Position numbers and translations under genes: made by a program. Shown one piece after another: positions 37,290 through 47,649 of a stretch of 64,000 nt of DNA. The notes under the pieces were generated by a model. It was not told where the DNA came from. It did no database searches and was given only the letters and a program-made list of their open reading frames with translations. Position 1 is the first letter of the stretch. Every line of letters begins with the position of its first letter. This DNA comes from Torymus aiolomorphi (Eukaryota; Arthropoda; Insecta; Hymenoptera; Torymidae): NCBI GenBank assembly GCA_036365515.1, contig CM070876.1, positions 129,765,894-129,829,893 of the forward strand. The letters are read 5' to 3'.

Positions 37290-38082
37290 TTAATAAACTT
37301 TGTTTTCTATCGTTTTACTATCGTCAAAACCTGCATAGATATATCTAATTGTTTATAAAAAGCATGCGTGAACCTATAAACATGTGGATGTATCTTTACA
37401 GATTTTGAAAATTTTTTAATTTTGATATCGATGACTCCCTATGAAATTGCACATGGAACAAAATGAGTCGTTCAAATTTTAAATTAAATAAATTAGATCA
37501 TTTTTTTATTAGGCGATATCTACTTTTGCAATGTTGAAATTTCGTGAAAAAAATTTTCTTGTGACTTTAAGATACATATTTTTATATGATATCATTTCTT
37601 ACATTATAAACATGTGAACAAACGATTGCAAAAAAATTGTAATAATGTGTACAATTCTCGCTCCCAAGCCACCTTAATACGACTACAATTTTCTTAACAT
37701 TTTGATAATTCTGGACACATGCTACAACAAACTGGTTATTCCATGTTTATGTAACTATTAATGATATAACTGTACTATGATTTCGTTATAACATATAGAA
37801 ATAGAGACAAATAGATCTCGAATACGGCCAATAGAGGAGAGCATGAAAAATAAAAAGCATAGATTTAGAGAAGAGACGAGAGTGGAGAGGGCTCTAGCAC
37901 GGGTGCAGTATGTGCTATTTACAATTAATGTATTTTATTTATTCAATGTAATATATTAATCCTACAATTAAATAAAAAACAAAATAAATAGTACAAACTC
38001 AACTTTATTTGTAATTTAAAATTACATAATTATATAACAAAATAAACCGACAGTTTGGCAGGTAGTGCAGTCGCTACCCCGG

Positions 38083-38138
38083 CCGATCACTGAAGTTAAG
38101 CAGCAAAGGCGCCGTTACTACTTGGATGGGTGACCGCT
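38083..38138 (+). repeat. 5S rRNA-derived segment in right arm
   Basis: CCGATCACTGAAGTTAAGCAGC (38083-38104) and ACTACTTGGATGGGTGACCGC (38118-38138) match the box A/IE/box C part of 5S rRNA. GGTAG..CTACC pairs upstream and GCGACTACC downstream do not match 5S. Mirror copy at 30237-30292. It is a relic or SINE head, not a 5S gene. Confidence 0.6.
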
Positions 38139-38999
38139 TGTTTTCTGCGACTACCTCGTGTGATCGGTTAGGTGTTAAATTGCCTTCTTACAAACTGAGC
38201 AGGAGGTGTGGATAAATACAGTTTCGGTATCTAAGCCTGCGGAATGTGACCTAGACATCCAAACTCAATTATTGTAATACACCGACCACCCGGGGCGGGT
38301 TTTCCTAATTAGGATTTATCCCACGTGCTTTGCCTATAGGTTTTTCCCGCCCCACAGGCATAACTCTGGGCGAATGTGGGATGGATGATAGGTATGAAAA
38401 AACAAGTTATACAAGAGAGGTTCTTACGAAATGTATAAGTTATATGATGTAACAATAGGAAAGAAAACATAAAGGTATGGGAGGATACACGTTAGGCCAA
38501 TAGGCTGCGTGGAAACCACCAATTTTTCTTTTTTATAACATAAAATAAAATATTCATTTTTTTTACAAACGATACTTAATTACAGCGTCATGATTATTTA
38601 CAACAAAATATTTTTTAGTCCATATGATCGCATTTAATAAAATAAAATTATATCTATTTTGCTCTGAGCCCAACAATTATCAGTCTCAAAAAAACTAAAA
38701 AACACAAATTTTTTGAAAAAACAGTCCTAGTTAAATTGATTGAAACTCTGGGAATTCTGAAAGTTTGAATCAATTTAACTGGGACGACTTTTCTATTTGT
38801 TTTTTTTTTGTTTTATTTCCTGTACAGCTTTACCACATTCTTCTTTAAAAAAATCTTTACTTTGTTAATTTACAATCGCGTACAACATTCTAACTTTTCA
38901 GCTTGGTCACTTTTAATTCTTTCTAACTCATGTTTTTTGTTTTCAATCAAATACTAAACTTAAAATATAAGTTTCATTTCTGTTCTTCGATTGTCATAT

Positions 39000-39900
39000 T
39001 CAAATATTATTCCCTTCCGCTATCAACGTTTCACAAATAATAGAATAAGCTAAATTGTAAGCTCCAGTATGATCTCCATATAATCTTAGAAATTCTTCTG
39101 CTAATGCATCTTTCAAATTTTCCCAAAGTTCATCTGGATGCACAGGTTGACAATAAATCAAAATACGAACAAATAACACACGTATACTACCTGGTATCAT
39201 CCAACTTACAGCTTTCTGTGTAGCTCGACTCCATTCCTCATCATCATCTATGAGACCTACCGCTAATTAAGCTTCCGAAAACATGGCATACTGAATACAT
39301 CTTTTACATTTTTTAATTCATCAAAACTCTTTGTGCCTCTACAATTTAATAAAAGTAATCTTATTGCTTCAGACATGTAACTATGTCCTGAAGTAAGCAA
39401 TAACATGTAATAGAACATGTACTACTCTGGTTTAAATAAATAAATAATAGAAATAACTTTAGCTGACTTGGACTTACGGAATACATAGGTCCAATACAAT
39501 TATAATGAGAATTCCGTTTTGACGATCTATAAACTTTATTACCATTTTCATTATGATGTTTAAAAACATAATGAGCCGGAATTTCAGTATAAGTGTATTG
39601 TCTAGCTAAAAAATCTTGTTTATTCAAATCAAAATAAGCTAATAATGTACTACTTCGACTTAATGCAGCCTCGAATGCTACATCATCATTATTATATGAA
39701 TTATAATTGACTGTTGTTGAGGTAAATGAACTGCTAAACGTACGATACTATGACTTTTAATGGTTTAATTAAGATACGATAACATGCTTCAACTGGGTTA
39801 ACATATCGCATTTCTATAAAACTACAAACTTCATCGTGATTAATTGTCTTCTCATTATTTGACTCTTCAACTATGATATTTGCAGCATTGTAATTCTTAA
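39000..39900 (-). pseudogene. Helitron protein, region between Rep and helicase
   Basis: Leftward from 39900: NYNAANIIVEESNN...VCSFIEMRYVNPVEACYRI (the conserved RYVxPxEAxWR region), later NKQDFLARQYTYTEIPAHYVF, IGPMYSVSPSQ, SEAIRLLLLNCRGTKSFDEL, DDEEWSRA, SIRVLFVRILIYCQPVHP. The order matches Helitron RepHel and would lead directly to the LSDFNLP start of the helicase half at 29046. Several stops and frameshifts. Together with 27615-29046 it makes up one old Helitron gene into which the Penelope-like element and inverted duplication were introduced. Confidence 0.8.
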
Positions 39901-40222
39901 TTTCTGAAATAAAAGAATAAATTATTGAGAAAATTACATTAATTATATATAAAAATATATTTTATGTATATTTCATATATTATATAAAATTAATAATTTA
40001 TATTTTTCATATGTTTTATTAATAGGGTAATATTTATAGATGTAACGCTTAAGAGTAGTTTTGAATTCTTAATTTCTGAAATAAAAGAGTAAATTATTAA
40101 GAAAATTATATTAATTATATATTAAGATATATTTTATTCTATTTTTTCCGCATCACTTTGGAGGTAAATAGAAAGATGCGTTTTATTTTTAAGTGGTATC
40201 CCCAGTAGGCCTAATCCACTGT
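39895..40222 (+). repeat. dispersed repeat, inverted match at 53975-54310
   Basis: TTCTGAAATAAAAGA..AAATTATT and GGGTAATATTTATAGATGTAACG are shared in inverse orientation with 53975-54310. Internally it is a degenerate tandem duplication of about 170-190 bp. At its right end is an AGTGG/CCACT module (CATCACTTTGGAGG, TTTAAGTGGTATCCCC). Both copies sit inside Helitron Rep-coding regions. Confidence 0.75.
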
Positions 40223-40530
40223 CTTTGTCACTATAAAATTTCAGAAAACATTAAAATTGTTAGAATAAAAGTATATTTTTTTATAATATAATATATATTT
40301 TGTAAAATAAAATTTAATAATTAAATGATTTCAATTACCTGATAATAAGTTAAATTCTTCGAAATGTTTTATTCAATTTTTGAATTGTTTTTTTTTTTTT
40401 TTTTATATTTAATATTTTCTGATATGCTATTTAAAATTTTCCAACGTTATTTGTATATTCCATTGTCCTAAATGAAAGAAAAAATATTGTTGTTTTAATT
40501 AACTAAAAATTAATTCAAAAAATTAATTAA

Positions 40531-42552
40531 CCCATTAAAGCCCAAATGTCCTAAATTTTTAACGAAATTTCATGCAGTTATTTTTCATATTATCTACACC
40601 AAAAAAAATTTCCGACTTATCATGTCCGACGTAAAATTTTATGCTCTTTCAGAATATGGCTTCAAAATTTGTCTAAAATCACTGCTAAAAAAGTTATAGA
40701 CAAATATTTACAAAAAAACGCGATTTTTTAAGAAATCGCTAAGATGCACATTTTTTTGCAGCTAGAGAAGTGTTCTCGAGTCCTAAATTTTAAGACACAC
40801 GGGGTACAAAATCGAAAATCCAACATGGTGGTTCTCAAAATGGCGTCCGAAGTGAACATTTTTTTGAAAAATTTCAGGATACTCTAACTTGAAAACCATG
40901 AGCTTTTCTGAAAAAATGCTAAGAATGAAAAGTTCTTAGAATTCGTCAAGAAATACACTGAAATTTTTCCAGATTTTTTTCATGAAATTTTGAAAATTTT
41001 TTTATTTGGATTTTTGAAAATTTCCAAAAATTCACAAAAAATTCTGAAAAAATTCCAGTGTATTCTCTGATGAATTTTAAGCATTTTTTGTTCTTTCTAA
41101 TTTTTTCCAAAAGTTGATAGTTTTCGGGAAAAAAAATCCTAAACATATTATATATATGTAGATACATGCATATGTTAATCGGCTTCCGCTGGGTCGCCGT
41201 CCATGAGCAGAACAGAGAAGCTTACTCTATAAGTAAAATTGAGTTACGCAGTAAGAATATGACTTGGAACATCACCCGATAATTCTGAGTACTCATGTAA
41301 TATATTTTCATCCTGAAAATCTGTAATAGCAGCATGATCTGCGACACCTACTTTTTCAGATTCAATATCCGAATCTGACTCGCCGGAATAATCGGCAGCA
41401 GGAAGAATGATTATTCGAGAATTTTCATCTTCCTCAACACATACATTTGATCTTATTCGACACGATTTCCTTTTTTTTGACGTGCTCGACATATTTTGTA
41501 CACGGTAATGTCCAAAAAATTATGATAAAAAGGAAAATCTCTTTCAACTCCTATGAGCAGCACTCTGTTCAAGAATACAAAAAATAAAATCGACTTGTGC
41601 GTACTCTTACTATTTTCGGAAATAATGAAATGAAAATTTTTTCAAGAATATAGAAAAAACGATAATGATTTCACAATTCTATTCTCTCAAAGAAAAATGT
41701 AGTAAAAATCACTATTTAACGGTTAACGGTCAAGTGACTTCAAAAGAATGGAGCTACTGTATTACACAGTGTACCCTTTAGTCAAACTCATATTCTTACT
41801 GCGTAATTCACTTTTACTTATAGAGTAAGCTTCTCTGTTCTGCTCATGGACGGCGACCCAGCGGAAGCCGATTAACATATGCATGTATATACATATATAT
41901 AATACGTTTAGGATTTTTTTCTCGAAAACTATCAACTTTTGGAAAAAATTAGAAAGAACAAAAAATGCTTAAAATTCATCAGAGAATACACTGGAATTTT
42001 TTCAGAATTTTTTGTGAATTTTTGGAAATTTTCAAAAATCCAAATAAAAAAATTTTCAAAATTTCATGAAAAAAATCTGGAAAAATTTCAGTGTATTTCT
42101 TGACGAATTCTAAGAACTTTTCATTCTTAGCATTTTTTCAGAAAAGCTCATGGTTTTCAAGTTATAGTATCCTGAAATTTTTCAAAAAAATGTTCATTTC
42201 GGACGCCATTTTGAGAACCGCCATGTTGGATTTTCGATTTTGTACTCCATGTGTCTTAAAATTTAGGACTCGAGGACACTTCTCTAGCTACAAAAAAATG
42301 TGCATCTTAGCGATTTCTTAAAAAAATTTTTAATAAAAAATTTTTTTCAGTTGAAAAAATCGCGTTTTTTTGTAAATATTTGTTTATAACTTTTTCAGCA
42401 GTGATTTTAGACAAATTCTGAGGCCATATTCTGAAAGAACATAAAATTTTACGTCGGACATGATAGGTCGGAAATTTTTTGTGGTGCAGATAATATGAAA
42501 AATAACTGCATGAAAATTCGTTGAAAATTTAGGACATTTGGGCTTTAATGGG
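40531..42552 (-). mobile_element. piggyBac-like element, copy 2, complete ends
   Basis: TTAA (40527-40530) precedes CCCATTAAAGCCCAAATGTCC, and GGACATTTGGGCTTTAATGGG precedes TTAA (42553-42556). These are perfect piggyBac-type ends and target duplication. The inverted repeats are very long: arms 40531-41262 and about 41787-42552, some 730-765 bp, around a 520 bp loop. Only a short acidic frame is left. The internal symmetric phrase CTTCCGCTGGGTCGCCGTCC lies near the inner end of each arm. It is a non-autonomous element derived from a larger one by internal deletion. Confidence 0.88.
41244..41492 (-). CDS. acidic N-terminal fragment of a piggyBac-like transposase
   Basis: 82 codons from ATG 41492 (MSSTSKKRKSCRIRSN) through CVEEDENSR and YSGESDSDIESEKVGV to a stop inside the inner end of the arm. 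Basic start followed by an acidic stretch is typical of piggyBac transposase N-termini, and the ATG context AAATATG is acceptable. No DDD catalytic domain. The open frame could be kept by chance or could give a truncated peptide. Confidence 0.55.
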   Translation of the reverse strand: MSSTSKKRKSCRIRSNVCVEEDENSRIIILPAADYSGESDSDIESEKVGVADHAAITDFQDENILHEYSELSGDVPSHILTA

Positions 42553-42599
42553 TTAATTAATAATTATATAAAAATTTACCTAAAAAACAAAATTCAATT

Positions 42600-42912
42600 A
42601 TTGTAAAGAAAGATTTTTAAATTCTTCTAAAATTTTGTCAACTTTAAGTTTTCCAATTTTGAGTTTTGTATTTTTATTGTTCTGTTGTTTTCTTGTTTTT
42701 TTTTGACTGATGATTTAGTTTTTTTAATTTATCTTTTTCAATAATTTTATCTGTTTCTAAATTAATCATGTATTCCATATAATTTTGTTCATATTCTAAA
42801 TAGTCTATAACTAATAATTTATTATGTATTTATTGTTATTATTGAATAACGAATAAATATATTGTTGTTTTTTATAATTTACTTTCGTTCTCTGTAGTCG
42901 ACATATTCTAAA
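42600..42912 (-). pseudogene. decayed small ORF downstream of Helitron helicase
   Basis: On the minus strand, past the helicase stop, ATG about 42903 opens MSTTENESKL, then stops, then LEYEQNYMEYMINLETDKIIEKDKLKKLN and Lys-rich text. Composition and place match the coiled-coil frame at 24399-24807. It is broken by several stops. Confidence 0.35.
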
Positions 42913-42930
42913 AAGAAAAATATTTGAAAA

Positions 42931-43268
42931 TTAATTATCTAAAATTTCTTTCCAAACGATATTTATAATTTTTTCTTTATTTTCTGAATTATTTTCAATA
43001 AAAATTTTATCTGGGTTTTTACATCTTGATAATGCTACATATAATTGACCATGAGAAAACAATGGTCTTCTAATATATATTCCAACACTATCAAAACTTT
43101 GACCTTGTAATTTATTAATAGTCATAGTAAACGGTAATATTGAAGGAAATTATTTTGTATATAAAATAAATGGTAATGATGAAGAATTGCCAGTGTTTAA
43201 TGTAATTCGAGGAATAAAAACTGTGTTTCCAGAGTTTTCACCTGTTATTATTTCTCCTTCTATGTTGT
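42931..43268 (-). pseudogene. Helitron helicase C-terminus
   Basis: Leftward: YNIEGEIITGENSGNTVFIPR (about 43265), one TAA near 43153, MTINKLQGQSFDSVGIY (motif V), FSHGQLYVALSRC (motif VI), then NIVWKEILDN and stop. It forms the end of the gene whose upstream part lies at 52618-54718. Some 230 residues between the two parts (motifs III-IV) are missing and replaced by the Gypsy element. Confidence 0.85.
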
Positions 43269-43272
43269 ATTA

Positions 43273-43417
43273 TGACACGGTATTTCGCGCGAACTATAAG
43301 AACCCGCACGTCCCGAATTAACCGCGTGCTCAATCACTCTTCTCGTTCAAACGCTTCTCGCTCAAATACTTGCCTCGCTCAAAGACTCTCCTCGCCGAAT
43401 TTGTAAGGCGCCAGACG
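43273..43417 (-). repeat. 3' LTR with small internal inversion
   Basis: 43273-43394 matches 52481-52602 with about four differences. The remaining 20 bp or so, CCGAATTTGTAAGGCGCCAGA (43395-43415), lies in the opposite orientation compared with the 5' LTR (52603-52620) and is bracketed by CTCCTCG and CGAGGAG inverted repeats. Confidence 0.8.
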
Positions 43418-44278
43418 AGGAGATCACACTCACGCACACTCTTGCGATGCCGGCTCGAGACTCACTCCCATCGGGGTGGTCCGCGTTCGCCTGCTCGGGC
43501 AGCAGGGCTCGCATACGCGCGCGCCTTCCACGCAACCGCTGCGCAGCGTCGGTGCTGCGAGGGTTTTCCTCCCAACTCTCTCAATTCCTTCCCCGCTGGA
43601 AGGAATGGCACCAATACCGGCTCTTAGGCTTTCGCCTCGCAATCGATCGCGGTCGCGGCGCATACACTCGCGCTCCCTTACCTTCTTACCGCTCTCCCTC
43701 GTACACGATTGACGACGTACTCTCTCTCGTCCGTCGGGTCAATTGGTCGCTGCAGCCTCTCTGCAGATCCGGGCGGCTTCTCCTGGCTTCTCGGGAACTC
43801 ACGCCTCGACACCTCACTCACGAACACGGGAGAACAATCCTATCTCGATTTCGCGCGTGCACACTGTCTCTCGCTCGGAGGTCCGGGGTAGAGTGATTAG
43901 CGAGCGGCGCTCTCTCTCTCCCCTGCCCTTCTATGGCGCTCGCACTCACTCACATATTCATACTCGACGCGTCTTCCCGCGTCGCATCCCCCTCGCTAGG
44001 CCTTTGCGAACCCTCGCGAAATCGGCCGATTCCATACGTCGACCCCCCCCCCCCCCCCCAAGGCACCAATACCGGCTCTTCACTTCACTTCGCGTCCCTC
44101 CTCGCGCCAGGCCCTCACACCTTCCGGCGGTGGCCTCCTCACTCAAGGCGTCAATACCGGCTCTTATTCTCGCTCTCCCGAGGACTTACTGCCTTCGCAG
44201 AGAGTCCTCGAGAGCTCTTACAACCGCATCGTGCGCGTTTTGCGGCAGCGCGCGTAATCCCTCCACGAGGCTCGCTGC
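43418..44278. other. 3' untranslated part of the Gypsy element
   Basis: GC-rich non-coding DNA between the extra ORF and the 3' LTR. The long plus-strand frames here are by-products of low stop-codon density. A phrase CACCAATACCGGCTCTT occurs at about 43610 and 44065 and with one or two changes at 44150; C18 run at 44042-44059. Confidence 0.6.
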
Positions 44279-45802
44279 CTACGCCAGAGCGTCCCGAGGG
44301 CGATCCTGGGCTTGGAGCTGCTGCTGCGCCGGCACCGAGTGGACATGCAGCTGTCCAACTGCCATAGCCTGATAATGGTGATGGTGGCGCGCTCCCATCT
44401 CTCCCTCCTTATGCGCCCTCCACTCCTGCTCGGCTCTCAGCTGCTCGCGCTGGATGGCTGCGCGCTGGTCCTCTTCCACACGCAGTGCTCCTCTATTCCG
44501 GCGCTCCATCCCCTCCGCCCTCTCCCGCTCGTTGGCGAAGTTTGCCCGCACGAACTCCTCGTGTGCCACGCTGCACCTGGGGCAATCCCGGAGGTCAACG
44601 CCATGCCTCCCGCAGTTGTTGCAAAGTGCCCTCACTCGCGGACGGGGGTATCGCGCCAGGTCATGGCCGTGCTGCCAGCAGTTATAGCAGTGGTATGGTG
44701 GTGGGTCCACTGCATGGTCGGTGGGGATGGCCCTCAGCCCACCAAACATTACGCCGCTCCGTCGGACGGCTGGCGCTTCACTCCTCTGCGCTCGGATGTC
44801 CTCCCTTCTTTCTTCCGTCTCTCGCGCTCGCCTCCTTTGCCGCTCGCCAGCCGGCGATAGGGGTCGCGCGTCGACGGCCAAGCATCGGCGCGGCCCTTCC
44901 CTCCGCTGAGAGGGCGATCGTTCTCTCCTGCACGGCGCGCCAGGGTGCTCTACCGTCGGCGGAGAGGGGCGTCGCGAGACGTAATCCTCCAACGTCGGCT
45001 AGCGGTTCGGGTTATACCGACGCGCGCGACGCCGCTGGGTGCGGCTCATGCGCGGCGGCGCTACTCCTCGCCGTTGCTCCTGCGGCACGACCAGCTCCTG
45101 CGGCCTCGCATGGGGCTCATCTAATTCCGCATCCGAGTCTCAATTCTCATCCGCATAAGGCCACACTCGGATGTTAGCTGGCGGATCATAGCGCTCCGCT
45201 CCGCGCTCCGGGGCTCGGTCGCTCGACGACGCTGGACCGGCGGCTGCTTCCACAGGCAGCAAGGGGCTGCCTCTCGCGATACACGCCTCGGGTGGCGTCG
45301 GACTGGCAGCGGCGCAAGCTCCGAGCTCCATTGGCTCCGCGTCACTGCCATCGAGCAGGTAACGCTCGAGCTCGTCCTCGGCGCGTCTACTCTTCTCGAC
45401 GCTCGCGCAGTCGAGGACCCTGGCCTGCTCCAAATTCTCTCTCTCAGCACCACTTCTTGGCTGTCCGTCGTCCTCGATGACGAGTATCGGGTCATGAAGG
45501 CGGCGCAACGCAGCCTCGGCTGCTAGCTCCCGCCTCATGACGAGCTCACGCTCCGCCTCCATAGCCGCAATCCGTTCTGCTGCCCGGACGAACACTTCCT
45601 CCAGGAAGCCGCTCATGGCCCTCTCAGCCTCCCTCTCCATCTGGTCCTGCTCATACCAGCTGAGCTCCGACTGCGGGCGACTTCCCTCCACGCTCAGCTC
45701 CAATACTGGCTCGCCGCGGGGAGTTGGTGGCCCCTCCATTCCCAATGCGGAAGGCGGCCTCGCCTCTTCTCCCTCGGCGGCTGGATGCGCCTCGCCCTCC
45801 AT
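44279..45802 (-). pseudogene. extra ORF 3' of integrase with Gag-like zinc knuckles
   Basis: One frame of about 508 codons from ATG 45802 to a stop at 44279, broken only by TGA 45140-45142 and a TAG near 45000. The first part is acidic and Ala/Glu/Arg-rich with a predicted coiled coil (ELSWYEQDQMEREAERAMSG). A Pro/Arg-rich part follows, then zinc motifs CYNCWQHGHDLARYP and CNNCGRHGVDLRDCPRC, then a Glu/Arg-rich helix. The zinc region has the same spacing as the gag region at 49560-49700 (CYWC and CNKCGAPGV..CARC). The position is where env would be, but there is no signal peptide or membrane segment. It looks like a duplicated nucleocapsid module. Confidence 0.7.
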
Positions 45803-45834
45803 GATTCCTAGAACACAACTGAATTAGAATTCGC

Positions 45835-47649
45835 TCAAGATATTATTTTCGCGGCCCTAGGGGGAATATATCGCTTAAGTTCCGATACGTGCGCTTTCGC
45901 GATGCGCAGCGTGCCCCCACCTACACTCTCGAGAACGTAAACCGTCGGCGATTTAAGTTCTACAATCTTAAGCGGCCACTCGTATTTCGGTGCTAATTTC
46001 ACAGAAAACTTATTAATCCCACTAGATAACGGGTGCGTTCGCCGCATAACTAAATCCCCCTCGCTAAATTGGACATCTCGCTTGTTTTTATTGTATTCTC
46101 GCGTCTGTTTTTCTCGCGCCTGATCAATGTGTCGCGCCACCAAATCTCGCAATGCATCTAATCGTTTAACTCTATCCACCCAAACATCCGGCGGCACTCT
46201 TAAAATCGGGCGCGCCCCCTCGATTTCCCTGCGCAGACTCTTTACTGGACGCGGGTGCCTACCGAAATTTAGGAAAGCTGGCGACACGCGCGTCGTCGCT
46301 TGAATTGCAGTATTAATCGCGTGGCGCAATTCGTGAATATGCGCGTCCCAATTGCGATGATCTGCTCCTACAAACGCGGCAATCATCGTTTTCAGTGTCC
46401 TATTACTCCTCTCTACCGGATTCGCTTGAGGATGATACGGCGGCGTCGTTACGTGTTTTACTCCGTACTCCTCTAAAACTTTACGCAGCGTCTGATTATC
46501 GAACTCGCGTCCATTATCAGTCAATAAATACTCCGGTGTCTCCCATCGGAATAAAATTAATTCTTCTAATGCGCGCGCTACTGACTTTCCATCTGCTTTC
46601 CTAATCGGCTTCAATTCCACCCACCGCGTGAACAAATCCTGAAACACAATTAAGTACTTCATCTGACTCTTACTCGGCGGAAACTCCATTAAATCCGCGG
46701 CTACTACTACCCATGGCCTCTCTACTATTCTACTACCCATCAAGCCCTGCGCTCCCGTCTGCACTACCTTATATTTGTGACATTGCTCGCACGCTCGCAC
46801 CAAATTATTTACGTCATGATACATACCCTTCCAATAGTATTCACGCGCAATACGATCATACGTCTTCTCTACACCGAGGTGCCCTCACGAAGGTGTGCTA
46901 TGCGCGTCTGACATAACTCGTTCTCTTACTTCGACCGGCAATACTAATTTTAACTTCTCTTCGCCATCTATAATTTCCCCTAAAAGCGGATCCTCGCGAT
47001 ACTTATAGAGTTTTCCCTCGTCCACTATCCAATCTTTGTACTTAAGCGGCGTCTCTCGTTCCTCGCTCAACATACGCAGATACCACGGATCGCGAATTTC
47101 TTCAAACGCAGCTGCTTCTATCTCTACTTGATCGTATATTCGCGAGAGCCCGTTGGGAAACTGATGCAACGAACCCTTGCGATGCTGGACTTCAAAGTCC
47201 CATTGCTGCATCTCTAACGCCCATCGCGCCAATCGCCCTGACGGTTCCTTTAGATTCCTTAACCACTTCAGCGTGCTGTGGTCTGTAATCGCCGTGAATT
47301 TATATCCCTCGACATACGGCCTAAACTTTTTGATCGCCCATAACAACGCGAGACACTCTTTCTCTGTCGTTGAGTAATTACGCTCCGCTGACGTCAATGT
47401 CCGGCTCGCATAGATAATCGGGTGCTCTGCGTCTTTAAAAATTTGCGCGAGGAGCGCGCCTAACGCGGAATTGCCCGCATCGCACTGAATAATAAACGGC
47501 TTTGTAAAATCCGGCCGCGCAAGAACAGGGGCTCGCGTCAGAGCGTCTTTAATGTTTTTAAACGCTGTCTCCTGCTCTTCTCCCCACTCCCATTTCTGCC
47601 CTTTAAACGTGAGTCTATTGATAGGCGTAATTCTCCGCGTAATTCTCAA
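45835..47649 (-). pseudogene. Gypsy RNase H and integrase
   Basis: RNase H: IIQCDAGNSALGALLAQ, NYSTTEKECLALLWAIKKFR, AITDHSTLKWL. Integrase: HLGVEKTYDRIAREYYW leading to the HHCC finger (CEQCHKYK), catalytic D in VVAADLMEFPPS, D in LLTDNGREFDN, E in NPVERSNRTLK, and a C-terminal domain ending LKRYIPPRAAKIIS. One in-frame TGA (46885-46887) lies just before GHLGVEK; otherwise the frame is open to 45835. The role is reverse-transcript processing and insertion. A one-base shift at about 47630 separates it from RT. Confidence 0.9.

Larger units (their letters stand above)
33253..39310 (-). repeat. right arm of large inverted duplication, holding a later insertion
   Basis: Inverted copy of 29047-31993, interrupted by 34162-37289. 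The arm starts abruptly inside the GIY-YIG coding sequence (FDFESVKIKDIESDYQ on the plus strand) and runs through the hammerhead-like motif, the arm body, the 5S-like segment and the Helitron fragment. Beyond 39310 the Helitron gene continues on the minus strand without a mirror copy on the left, so this outer side is the original locus and the left arm is the derived copy. Confidence 0.9.

Noticed and set aside
38041..38170. Functional 5S rRNA gene
   Set aside because: Only the internal promoter part matches; 5' strand and 3' end of 5S are absent.
39890..40222. Spliced intron in the Helitron gene (TTTATTTCAG before the NYNAANII segment)
   Set aside because: The same sequence occurs inverted at 53975-54310 in another Helitron, so it behaves as an inserted repeat; the apparent acceptor site is probably coincidence.
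43430..45180. Many long plus-strand frames in the GC-rich region
   Set aside because: Low stop frequency in GC-rich DNA; the minus strand carries recognisable retrotransposon domains in consistent order.
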